From Tolypeutes matacus (Eukaryota > Chordata > Mammalia > Cingulata > Chlamyphoridae): a DNA stretch of 64,000 nt. The position numbers and the translations under genes are program-made. The first letter of the stretch is position 1; the number at the start of each line of letters is the position of its first letter. Under the pieces are notes generated by a model. It was given only the letters and a program-made list of their open reading frames with translations. It was not told the origin of the DNA and did not search any database. The stretch covers positions 33,242,721 to 33,306,720 of the forward strand of contig JAKSZT010054304.1 of the NCBI GenBank assembly GCA_026826555.1. Direction: 5' to 3'. Below, one piece after another: positions 45,980 to 57,800 of the stretch.

Positions 45980-48669
45980 ATAGTACCCAGAACTTTAATT
46001 ATAAAGCATAAAATAAATTAAGAAAATAATTTATGAAAATAATTATGTGTAAAGGCAAAAACAAAAGGAAACCAGCAAAGTTAAGTGGATTAAGCCCTTA
46101 ATTACATTCACTGATTAGAGACTACTTCCTCATAAGAGAACAGCAAACCCCACAGCTGAGAGATGGACATAAAGTCCATATTCTCTTACCAAGAGGTACA
46201 TATTCCTGACATTGCTTATCTAACATTACAGTTAGAAGAACTGTCCACCTTATCAACAAACCCTTGCTGGACAAACTGGCCCCCACAGGCTCTACTGCAT
46301 ATCTTTACATATAAAGCCCCTCCCTGCAACTCTTCCTAATATATTTCCACCAATCTTTTTAGATTTTGCTTACACACTCTTCCACTTTCAATAACAACAA
46401 TTGCTGCCGGTATCAGACACTTTCTGTGTAACTTAAACCAAGTTGAATTCAAATACTATTTTATGTACTTGAATTAAAAACATAATATATTCCCAAAGAA
46501 TAAAAAATCTGGTTAACTGGTTCAAACTGGAATTGCACATATTTTCTTAAACAGAAAAGAGCAGACAAATTATATTTTATTCAGGAAAAGAATCTTCCTC
46601 TAGAGAATTATAGTCTCATTGGAAGTACTAGAGAAGTTTTATTCATCACTGGGCTGAATAGGACCAGTGAATGAGATTGTGCTAACATAGTCAACTCAGT
46701 AACTAGGAGAACAGTCTCATCAAACCTTATTTAACCATTAAAAAACTACACCACAATATATATGCATATGTGCGTAATCACTCAATAAATGCTTAGCCAA
46801 TTTACTACTTTAACAGGAGGACATCCCAGTCCTTGGCACCTTTGTGACTGCCATAACTTCTATACACATTTCTGTTTTCTCTCTCCAGAACAATCCTGGA
46901 ATTTGCTTTTATTGTTCCCCAAAATATCTCTATCAAATGAATTGTAGCTTTATTTGGAACCTGGTTATGCTACCTCAAAATCTCTCTATCATCAGCCATA
47001 TCTCTTCTCTTCTTGTTTAGTCTCATTACCTCAAAGGAAAGTAATTTATTGAGAGAATTTCTGGAAAATAAAAGGAAAGAAAAAGGCATGTATCGAATAG
47101 AATCCTGTTGTCTCTCTAATCTGCTTTTGTTGTCTACTGATATAATGAAGAAGTTGCTAATCATAGTATCTTCCTTTGAAAACCTAGAACACTACTGATT
47201 AGAGCATAACTTTAAATTTTTATTCATTAAATTGATGACATATGGGATTAAGTGAGAAAATAACAAAGAAAGTTCTAGTTTACTCTTCTTTTTTTATATT
47301 TATTTTGTCTTTGTATTTATGTGTCCACTGATTTAAAGTAATTTTTGTTTAAATATTGTGCACTGTTAGCAAGAAAAAAAAAAACACTTTTCAGTTGATT
47401 TGGAAACTTTGTTAGAAAAAAATCATGTTTTATTTCTTCAAATGGTTAAATTGGCATTAAAAGACATTTAAAACTATGTTATAATTTTCACACCACACTT
47501 CCTCATAGCTATAGTTGTTTTTATATGACACCTTTTCTCTAAGCAGTGCCACATGTTTCATAGACTATAAGTTACTAATCAAAAGGGTAACTATGCTTTA
47601 GATTTGAATATATTTCATTTAACTTAAAGGTAAGTGCTATTTTGAGTTTTCTGCACTTTCATATTTTTCACCTCTAAAAAATAAGTCAAGTTTCCTTCTG
47701 GATATAACAAACTGCCAATAACCTAAGCATATTTTTTTTAAGTTAGTAGCTGAATGGAAAAGATAGGAAGAGAAAGAGTGCTTTGTGAGATCAGATCTTT
47801 GGTTTTTCTGTGTCAAAACTTTACCCCTGGCAGTGGCCATTATCTGATGACTTACAAGGTTAATGGAAAAGTACTCTGTTGACTTTTGATGACTTCGGGG
47901 TACTCTACATGGAAATAAATTTATCTATAAATGTTTATGAAATGTGCTAATAAAAACTATGTGAGCATGACAGCAATCTATCAAATGATTATAAAAGCAA
48001 TCCAAAATAACATGAATTTTTAAAAAACAAAATGGATTTTGGCACCATAAGAATAAAGAAGCCAAAGGATTTTCTGAATTTTCATTTTCACCCAGTTTTT
48101 CAGTAGAAATATGGCAGGGACCTAGGCACCCATTTAAAATTTTGGAAGTAAAAAAGTACAGCATATGTAGAAAAACATACTGAGTTAAGAAAGATATTCC
48201 GTATAATTAATCGAACTGGTCTTTTGAACTTGTCACCTTTTCTCCCAGGACTTTGGCCATATTTTTGTTTCTTGCTATTGGACTCCCTTTCTACACTGTG
48301 GCTTGAACATTTCCATGCTGGAGTCCCAGTCCTTTCAGTAATTCCACTATTGAGCCTGGTAACCTCTTCTATTTTCCTTGGAATTACAGGTGGAACCTGT
48401 CCTCCAATCTCTTGGACTTCTGTTTTTCATCTCTAGTTAATCACACACCAACCCAAGGTGAAAAAAAGACAAAAACAACATTCCTTCCCTATCTACTTCC
48501 TTTTCTTCTTAAAATTATTTCACTTAGAGCAGTGTGTATGTGTGTCTGAGTGTGTGTGCATGTGTATGTATCCTATTAAAATATGTTTCACCATAATTAC
48601 CTGGTAGTAAGGATATTCATTTACATTAGCTGCTTTTAATTCATTAGCTTTGTCTTAATTCATACTTCT
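45980..48669. other. Unassigned DNA, 2.7 kb
   Basis: No gene. The part 46120-46430 has a promoter-like 'atataaagcccctccctg' (46309-46326) and could be a diverged LTR of unknown family. TG repeats at 48535-48575. Short frames at 46970-48436 overlap on both strands and have no recognised domains. Confidence 0.45.
48535..48575 (+). repeat. (TG)n microsatellite, interrupted
   Basis: Interrupted TG/TGTA dinucleotide run after 'gagcag'. Confidence 0.8.
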
Positions 48670-49085
48670 TTTATATAAACTTTTTTATTTATCTATTTTA
48701 AAGAACCTTTAGATTACATAAACGCTACATAAAAAATAAAGGGGATTCCTGTATGCCCTACTCCCTCCCCCTCCCACACTTTCCCACATTAACAACATCC
48801 TTCATTAGTGTGGTATATTTGTTACACTTGATGAACACATATTGGAGCATTGCCACTAGTCGTGGATTATGGTTTACATTATAGCTTACACTCTGTCCCA
48901 TGCAATTTCGTAAGTTATGACAAAATATATATCTGCCGTCATTGCAAAATTATGCATGACAATTCCAATGTTCCGAAAATGCCCCCAAATTACACTTATT
49001 TTTCCCTCTCCCTCCCCTCAGAACCTCTGGTGGCTAGAGCCTTTACATCAACGATAAGAGTTCTTCCATTGCCAAAATAACAATC
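48670..49085 (-). mobile_element. Xenarthran retroelement 3' end, antisense
   Basis: Starts with an antisense A-rich tail ('cttttttatttatctatttt') then 'aagaacctttagattacata', 'ggggattcctgtatgcccta' and 'ttcattagtgtggtatattt' near 48802. It shares this text with 54680-54870 (sense) and is distantly matched by the head of the element at 62040. I know this sequence as abundant in xenarthran genomes; the likeliest source is a lineage-specific L1 3' UTR, but I am not certain of the parent element. The 76-codon frame across it is chance. Confidence 0.65.
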
Positions 49086-51009
49086 TTTTCAAGCCATGCA
49101 TAAAATGGCAAAATTCAAAGACCAAGTTTCTCTCAATAACATCGCCTGTAAAACTTATTTTTAAAAACACAAATTTCTTAGAAATCAAGCTGCAAAAACT
49201 CCTCTCAAACTAAGAGACAACAGTGGATAAGAGATTTTGACACAGTATACTCTTAGTGTACCTACTTGCAATTATCTAAGGGGATTGATTTTGATACATT
49301 TGTGTGAATTAGTGTTATTTACTTCGTTGGGTTATATTACTCGATGAAGGGGAGAAAATCAGTTGGAGCAGTTTAAGAGCAGCCTTAATAGAAGGTAAAA
49401 AAGATAGTTCAACTATATTCTCTGAGGGAATGGATACCGAAGGGACCTGTTCCAGTGACCTGTAGCTGTGTGCTATGTTTGTCCCATTGCCTGAGGGATT
49501 TGTCAATTATGTGCTCTCTGACCACAAGCTGGTCTACAGTTAGGCAAGAAGATGAAAGTGTCTAAAAACAGCTTCAGATCTGGATGATAATGAATGTTTT
49601 CCTAAAAAGGATAAAAGGAATAATCTAGGAAGGGAATCAAAAAGAAAGAAAATGATTGTTATAGAATAGAGGAGAAAAAGGAAAACGGGGCAAAGTTGAT
49701 GAGTTAAAAAATAAGTTGCAGAAAGGCAAGAGGATAAATTTGCATTCTCAGAGTTGTAATTAGTGATCATTTCATTGAAGTTGTTTCCAAACTTTTCTGA
49801 ACACTCCTTCCTATCAGAAAAATGTAAAAAAATAAATTGGCGATGCATCTTCAGATGTGTATGTAGAATTATTTAGTTAAAATTATATTCACATACTAAT
49901 GTGCTACTGTATCACACACATTTAAAATATATACAAAATATAATTCTTTAAAACTGAGATAAATGTTTTAATAATTTATTGGTTAAGAGTATAAAAAATT
50001 TCTTGTTGTATATACTTCAATATTTTGTTACAGCATCTAAAGTTTCTTTATAAATAGAATATATTTTGGTACTTGGTGTTAAGAACTGTCATGAGCATTT
50101 TACTAAATAAGCACTTTGAAGACATTTAATTCCTACAAATTACCATTTTAGTTAAACAAAATACCTTGAAAAACCTTAATTTCTACAAATGGAAGAAATG
50201 CTTAATTCTGCATTAATAATCTTGGCACTTAGTTTTCAATGCCATATATAATTGGGCTCAGATTCTGTTGAAATTGTTCTTTATGATATTTCTCTATATT
50301 CCTTGATTCAGCTGTTCTTCCTATGGTTAGAAAATGATTTCCAGTTGTTTTTTTTATGTAAGTAGCAATGAGTGTCTATGGGTGACATATTTGGAACAAA
50401 ATATTTCCAAATATCTGTCTTCAAAATGTTCTCTCCTTGGCACTTACGGTGGGGAAGAAAGTCATCCTTACCTAGAAGGGCCTTGTTGTATATAATTACT
50501 TTAAAATATAAATTTCAGGTAGCTTGCAACAGTCAATTAGATTAGATTGCTTTTCTTTTTACTGACCTATCCACTATGTGCCTGTCTAGGAATGGAGGTG
50601 TTTGCTCTGGCAGTTATCTTCAATCTGAGATTTCTTTGGAGAGATCTTTTTAAGCAATTTGTCCATTTTGTAAAAGTTGATATTATTGAAATTAAATTGT
50701 TAAAAATAAATAAATGAAATGATTTTAAATTCCACCTATCACAAACTGAGGTCACCAGCATTACCCTGTACTTTAAAGGTTAATAACATTTTAATTACAT
50801 ATTCATTTTTAAATAAAAATAACAATAAATTGAATTTCTAATATATTCTTCTTGAATCCCAAATGGATCATCTTCAGGACTCCTCAGGCACATGCATTCC
50901 ATTTTGAAGACCACTGATTCAAAAAATTATAAATTAGTTTAACAGGTACTGGCAAGCTGAAAGCCCTTAGGGTAGATATGTTAGGAAGGAAATGGAAGCA
51001 GAGAGGAGA
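49086..51009. other. Unassigned AT-rich DNA
   Basis: Nothing secure. A weak MER5-like hAT end may lie at 50870-50925 ('catgcattccattttgaaga', 'ccactga'). Several minus frames of 63-102 codons have no domain. Confidence 0.45.
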
Positions 51010-51150
51010 AAGAAACTAACAGCTTTATGTTTTAAGCACTTCACTTACAATCAATGAGATATCTGTTTTCCTGATCAGAAACCTGAGGTTCAAAGATTTT
51101 AAATAACATTAAAAAACCACATAGTTATTAAGAAATTTAGATCCCATAAT
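51010..51150 (-). repeat. MIR SINE, antisense
   Basis: 'atgttttaagcacttcactt', 'ctgatcagaaacctgaggtt' and 'aaccacatagttattaag': antisense MIR core, diverged. Confidence 0.6.
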
Positions 51151-51484
51151 CTTGGAGGTACTATCCTCTTTAGTGACTCTGTTAAAAGCAGATGGAGGGG
51201 GAAAATAGTAGATGGAGGGGAAAAAAGTAGATCGAGGTTCCCGAATGCAAAATTGATATAAATAAAGAGGTATCTTTCTTGAGGCAAGAGAGAATTTTCT
51301 AAACACACACTCAATAATCACAACTGCAATTTCCTGAACCTTTAAACTCCTGATTAGATTCCCCTGATCAGAGAAAACGTTTTTTCTTTCAGGGTTTAAC
51401 AAGCCATACAGAATTCACTCAGGTTCAGAAGTGTAACTGCATTGAAACAATATATTCCAGGTATGAAGCATTTGCCAGAAACTA

Positions 51485-51835
51485 TAATAAGCCTCATTTA
51501 TTCAATAAGTTTTTATTTGAAACATTTCTAGTTGTCAGGCACTAAGGATACAACAGAGCAAAAATAGACATAGTCTCTGACATTCTATTATTGTCTCTTG
51601 AAAGACCGAGTCATTAATTAGCTTAAAAAATGTGTTCAATTATAATCAAGAGTGTTATGAAGAAAAGGTATGTGACATTACGAAGATTAAAAATAAGGAA
51701 AACTAACCTAGCACAGAGGTCAAGGTAGTCTTCTCTAAGATCTGAAATAAGATATGTAATTATCAAAATGAAATTGTTGGGAAGAGAATTGCAGGCAACA
51801 TCTTTTCAGGATTTGTCAGTGAAGGGAATATGGTA

Positions 51836-51870
<35 letters not shown>

Positions 51871-52317
51871 GAGGGATATTGTACGTTATGAGCCCGGAGA
51901 TGCAAGCAGGACCCAAAATATGTAGGACTCATAGTATTAACAAAATTTTGTTTTTATTACATGAACAGTGAGAAGTAGTTAAGGATTTTAAGTAAAGGAT
52001 GGCATGATCAAAACGCATTTGGAAAATATCACTGTGGCTAAAATGTATAGAATTAGGAAAAGCATGTTTGAATTCAGGGTGGTAATTTAAGAGATCATAA
52101 AAGTAGAAGTGAGAGTTTAATATTGTGATAGAATATTCATCTGGAGGTAAGCAGTATAATATATTTTATAATGAGAAAAGAAAACTTACATCATAGAAAG
52201 AAAGTAGTTTATAGTTTCCTGAAAAAGTAGAGAGGGAAGGAGGTAGGATCCAAAAATGAATTAGGGACACAATGCAGAGATGTAGAGAAATATTAATGGT
52301 TTAAAATTTCAAGCATT
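51485..52317 (-). mobile_element. Antisense L2 LINE, left part (split by L1)
   Basis: Begins with antisense L2 3' text ('ttgtcaggcactaaggatac', 'aacagagcaaaaatagacat') and includes 'ttaaggattttaagtaaagg', 'atggcatgatcaaaacgcat' near 51981 and 'tatcactgtggctaaaatgt' near 52027, parts of antisense L2. It is cut at 52317 by an L1 and resumes at 54092. A (TTA)n tract lies at 51837-51870. Confidence 0.7.
51837..51870 (+). repeat. (TTA)n microsatellite
   Basis: About eleven uninterrupted ATT/TTA triplets within the antisense L2. Confidence 0.95.
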
Positions 52318-52997
52318 CAGCAACTTTGCAGGATAAAAAAAATACAAAAATCAATTGTATTTTATATATTATCAATGAACATCCTAAAGTTGAAATTTGG
52401 GAAATAATTCCATTAGATATTAATATGATAAAAGAACTACAATATTTGTACACTAAAAGCTACAAAACATTGTGAAAAGAAGTTAAAGAAGATTTAAATA
52501 AATGGAAGGAAACCTAATTTTCATGGATTGAAAGCACTCAAAGTGAGGTACAGATTCAATGCAGTCTTACCAAAATCCCAACTTGCTTTTCTACAGAAAT
52601 TGACATGTTGATCCTAAAATTCATATGGAAATGGTGGGAACCCAGAATAGGCAAAGCAAATTTGAAAAGGAACAAAGGTGGTGAACTCACAATTCCCTAT
52701 TCAAAACTTATTACAAAGCAATAATAATGAAGACAGTAAAGTACCGGAATATAGATCAATGGAATAGAATTCAGAGTCCAGAAATAAACCCTCACATTTA
52801 TGATGAATTTTCAATAAAGGTGTCATGACAGTTCAACAAATAATGTTAGGACAACTGGATATCTACATCTAAAAGAATGAATTTGGACCCCTAGCTCATA
52901 CCACAGACAAAAAATTAACTCAAAATGGATCATAGAGCTAAATGTAAGAGTTAAAACTATATAACACCCTTAGAAGAAAGCATAGATGTAAATATTT

Positions 52998-53300
52998 GTG
53001 GCATATGTTAGGCAATGGTTTCTTAACTATGACACCAAAATACAAGTGACAAAAGAAAATATTGTTAAATTGGACTTCAGCAAAATTAAAATATTTTGTG
53101 CTACCAACGATACCATCAAGAAAGTGAAAAGACAACCAGAGAATGGAAGGAAATATTTACAAATCATGTATTTCATAAGGGACTTTTATCTAGTGAATAT
53201 AAGAATTATTAAACAAAACTCCATAATAAAAAGACAAATAACACAATTTAAAAAAATGAAAATGGATTTGAATAGATATTTCTCCAAAGAAGAGATATAA
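52998..53300 (+). pseudogene. L1 ORF2 C-terminal fragment
   Basis: A 100-codon frame, Lys/Ile/Phe-rich, in the ORF2 3' part of the L1 relic. It lacks the endonuclease and reverse transcriptase domains, which lie beyond the 5' truncation. Not functional. Confidence 0.6.
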
Positions 53301-53926
53301 ATGGCCAATAAGTAAATGAAAAAATGCTCAACATCATTAGCCATTAGGGAAAAGCAAATTAAAAAACACAATGAGATACCACTGCATACTCCCTAGAATG
53401 GCTAAAATCAACAACACTGACAATAATAAGTGTTAGTGAATATGTGAAGAAATTGAAACCCTCATACACTCTTGGCGAGAACATAAAACGCCTCTTTGGA
53501 AAACAGTTTGGTAGTTTCTCAAAATGTTAAACATAGAATTACCATAAGACCTAGAAATTCTACTCCTTGGTATTTTATAGCCCATAAGTAGAAACAAACC
53601 AAATGGAAAACACCAGAGGAATGGATAAATAAAATATGGCATATACATACGATGGAATTTTATTTGGCAATAAAAAGGAGTAAAGATATATGCTACAACA
53701 TGGATGGACTTTGAAAACATTATGCAAAATGAAAGAAGACAGTCACAAAAGACCATGTATTGTATGATTCTATTTATATAAAATGTCTAAAATAGGTAGA
53801 ATAGGTAAATATATTGAGATAGAAAGCAGTTGTTGCCTAGGGGTGGTTAGTGGTTGTCTAGGGCTGGGAAGAGGGGTTATGCCATGGATGGAGAGCAACT
53901 TCTAATAAGTACAGGGTTTTTCTCTC

Positions 53927-53948
53927 TTTTTTTTTTTTTTTTTTTTTT
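53927..53948 (+). repeat. Poly(T) tract, T22
   Basis: Uninterrupted T run in the L1 3' region. Confidence 0.9.
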
Positions 53949-54091
53949 GGTAATGGTGTGTGTGTATGATAAAACTGTTCTAAAATTAAGTTGTATAACC
54001 CTGTAAATATACCAAAAATCATAGAATTATAAGCTTTAAATGGGTGAATTATATGGTATATGAAGTATATGAATAAAGCTGTTTAAAAAAA

Positions 54092-54480
54092 TCTCAAGTA
54101 TTTGAAAATGAATTTGAATGGGAAGTGAGGAAGGAGTCAATGACGATAAGTAAATATTTTATTTGTTAAAGTGGATTTTAGTCTCAATCACTGAAAAGAG
54201 GCCTAGGTTTGGAGAGGGATCATATGCATTGTTTTGAACATGTTCACTTTGGAAGGCTTATGAAATATCCAACTAGACAGATGAATATACATGTCTGGAG
54301 TTCAGAATATATGGTGACTTGGTAGTCATTAGTACATAAATGGAAATTGAAACAGGGGGTCTCCACATTAGAGTAGTACACAGTAAAAAAGGAGGACAGA
54401 ACTGAACCTTAAGAATCCAAATTTAGAAAAGGATAGAGATTCCAAATAGAGGAGGCTAACTGGAAGTGGCAAATAACCTG
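54092..54480 (-). mobile_element. Antisense L2 LINE, right part
   Basis: Continuation of the split L2: 'gaaggagtcaatgacgataa', 'gttttgaacatgttcacttt' near 54231, 'gaaatatccaactagacag' near 54262, 'catgtctggagttcagaata' near 54291 and 'tggtagtcattagtacataa' near 54321. The last two lie over the antisense of the RT active-site region in intact L2. Confidence 0.75.
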
Positions 54481-54679
54481 TTCTGTATATCTTCACCAAA
54501 CAGGGGGAAAAAAAAAAACAATTGATATAATTTACAGAAATTGATAATCTAGGAAATGTATTCTAATTTAAAAGTCCAATAACTGAAAAGGTTTGCCTCA
54601 CATACATTGAAATGTATTTGGTAATTACTTCATAATAATCTGGAAATTTTGAAAAAAACAAATTACACTATTAAAGCAA

Positions 54680-54870
54680 TGCTTCAATAACTGTTCATCA
54701 ACTGTAACAAATGTACCACACTAATGAAAGAAATTTAATGGGGAAAAAATGTGGGAGGGGAAGGTGGTGGGGTATATGGGAATCCTCCTATATTTCTGAT
54801 GTAACATTTATGTAATCTAAAGCTTCTTTAAAAATTAAATTAAATTAAAATTTTAAAAAAAGACTATATG
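54680..54870 (+). mobile_element. Xenarthran retroelement 3' end, sense
   Basis: 'actgtaacaaatgtaccaca', 'atgtgggaggggaaggtggt', 'atatgggaatcctcctatat' and 'gtaatctaaagcttctttaa' followed by an A-rich tail: the reverse complement of the copy at 48670-49085. 5' truncated to less than 200 bp. Confidence 0.7.
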
Positions 54871-57800
54871 TAAAAAAATATTTGTATACATTATCCCTTT
54901 CCATCCTTTGTTTACCATACCAATCTCATAAGATGACAAGTTTAAATGTTGAATTTATATAGTAAAATTTGACACAAGGTGATAAGAAAGAGTATAGATA
55001 TGTGAAACTCAGACAAGACCTTTCAGACATAGATTATTTTCATTTATAATCCTTTTATAATTGTACTTATTTATGCATGATTGTTTTATATAGTCTCACA
55101 AATTCTCAAAAATATAATAGCACAAATCAGTAAAACAGAAAATGGACAAACAATTGAGGAGAAAAAAATCTCATGCTGATTATTTGACTTGTCTGCCATC
55201 TAAAAGTAAATGATTCTGCTTCTAAAGCTAGAGGTAGGTCAATCAATGGCAATGCTGCCATTGTCCACCCAGTCACCCACTAGCCATTACATGTCATCAA
55301 TTCACATTTACTTTTTGATGGGTTATATAATGTCAAAGCAAAGAAAAAGGACATTTAAAGGTTAGTGTCCTATCATGCCAAAGGACACATTTGAAGACTT
55401 TCTTTTATTTGAAAAATTTAACCAGAGGTTATGACAATGCTGTTGTTTCATTTGCCATTTATTCTATTTTATTATTTGATCTGACTGGGAACAATTTGAA
55501 GGAGGCCACATCCATGGCCATTTTGCTTTACAGGCAACTCATATTAGGAAAAAAAGTAAATGTAGTATATCAGCACTAACACATGGTATAAGACATTTAT
55601 AATTTATTGATAAACATTGTGAATAAAACTTTGGTATATTTCTGTAAGCAAAGCAAAAGTTGAATCAATGTAAACTAGTAATGTTAACAAATAACTATTT
55701 AGGATGCTAAAGAACAAGTGTTGGTTTATTTGTTTTGTTCATATACCATTTGCACAAGAATTTATTGTGCAAATAATTTGAAAATACTATGTGCCAATAA
55801 TTTTACCAAATGCAATATAAAAATTTTTTTTCAAAGAGTTCACAATTCAGTTGGTAAAATAGGTAACTGGAGAAATCCCTGATTGACCTCTAGTCTTTTG
55901 TTCTCTATCATCTAAACATATGTAAATATCATTCTTTATTACTAACATCACGATTAACACTAAAGAGAGAGTTTCTGGAATTAATTCCTGGTATTATTCA
56001 ATTGACATCTTAGAGAGAACAAAGGATGTTTCTGTTCACATCTGTGATTTTTTTTTAAAAAAAGAGCAGAAACATTCATCACATTCTCAAGTGAGTGGTT
56101 GGGAGGTGCTCAGTGCTTTGGTTTCTCCTTCTCTGATATTCTTTATTGTCTGCCCTCCCTGAAAGCTGGCAGAGGAACAGCTGATAGCAAGATGACTGTA
56201 GTAATTTCAAGCCCAGAAGAAAAATATCATCTATTGTTATGACTATTCATTAGAATGAATTAAACTTCCCCTGCATGTTTGGGTTAGATGTCCACTCCAA
56301 AAACAATTATTGGCAAGGAGAATGAGATTACCATAATTAGTTTAGAATTTAAAATTTTTAATAATTTGAGATCTAATCCTAAAACTAAGGATGAGATGAC
56401 CTTTATCATGAATGACGTGAATTTTTTTTTAAAATCATGGTTCTGTTAGGATTAAAGAAAGGTTTGGTAGGCAACTACTAGTATCCACTAAATTGAACCT
56501 GGGGGTTATCATGTAAACTTTAATGTAATTTCATAAGTAACAGCTTACCAATTGCATAAATTAATTAGATTTTAGGTATACACATATTTATGTAAAAAGG
56601 TACACAGTTCATCTTTGTCCAAATTAACAGAAAGATCTGGCTGCATTTTGCATCCCCCTTTTTCCATCACCTTTAGGGTTGGTAAGATTATTACCTTCCA
56701 GGTGCTGAGGAAACAAGAATGTTTCCAGAGAAGGAAGAGTGGTGGGACTCAGAGCATGGCTGTGACTCTTCCAGTAAATAATCTTCACATCTGTGATAAT
56801 AACTTCATGGTTCAGTTAGATCAACAGCTTTAGAGTGAGGTCCTCAGACCAACAAGATTACCATCGCGTTTTCGCTATCCAAATTCTCCCCCACTATAGC
56901 ACCTCTGTTCTAGCATCTTTATTTCAATATTGCTGCCTATGTTATTAATTATTGTTTCTTTCTTACTCTTCTCCATAGTGCAAACATCAAAACAATTTCT
57001 CTCACCCATAGGATCATTTTCTGTCACTAAATGTTTAAATGCTACACTGTCCAATATTCAGCCACATATCATTGCTGATATTTAAATTTAAAATTCAGGC
57101 ACATTCTTCACATTTCAAATGCTTAATATTTACATTATTTAGTGATAATTTCCATGACTGTACTAAGTTCATTGGACAGGACTGGACTTGAGCATTTCAA
57201 ATTCATGTATGTAAGTACCCAACTTAAGTAAATGCACTAATACCTGCTGTTTCTGTATAAAAGTGGCATCCCTTAAAAATACATTCAATTGCAGGGAGAA
57301 GAATTATTCACTCTGAACTCTCTTCCATAAAGATTGTGGTTTTCACTTTTGGAAATATGGCAGACGATATTCTGAAAGATCTGAAAGTATAAAATCTCCT
57401 TTTCAAAGTACATCTACATCCCAGACAAAATATAACCAGTATTCTTTCCAATGAGAACAGAGCTTGCAAGAAAGGAATAGGAATATCAACAGGGTACTTA
57501 GAGGTTTGACAACCTTGAAAAGCTGGGAACTTGGTTTTTGAAGGCAGTTCCATAAGAGAAAGCAAAGGTTTGGGTGAAAGGTGAAAATTGAGATCTCTAC
57601 ACTGAGTTGGGACGATTGAAGTCTACTCATTCAGGGAAAGGGGGAACTAGAAATAACACAGAAAAAGGAGACAACAATTAAAATAATCTGAGTGGAAGAA
57701 GGACATTCTGAGGATTTTAGCCACACGTCTGCCCTGGAGGGGATTAATGAGTCAAATGTACAGGAACAAGTTGGTTCAAGAGATCCCAGAATCTCCAGCA

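Larger units (their letters stand above)
52318..54091 (+). mobile_element. 5'-truncated L1, sense, nested in L2
   Basis: Sense L1 containing the ORF2 C-terminal end (about 52340-53320: 'aaaatccatattggaaatg'-like, 'ccagaaataaaccctcacat' near 52778, 'aaaatggatcatagagctaa' near 52922) and an L1M-type 3' end ('cacaatgagataccactgca' near 53369, 'aatatggcatatacatacga' near 53633), ending in a short A run (54085-54091). The open frame 52998-53300 (100 codons) is a surviving ORF2 C-terminal piece. Flanked by a diverged 11-bp duplication at 52307-52317 and 54092-54102 (nine of eleven identical). Confidence 0.85.
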
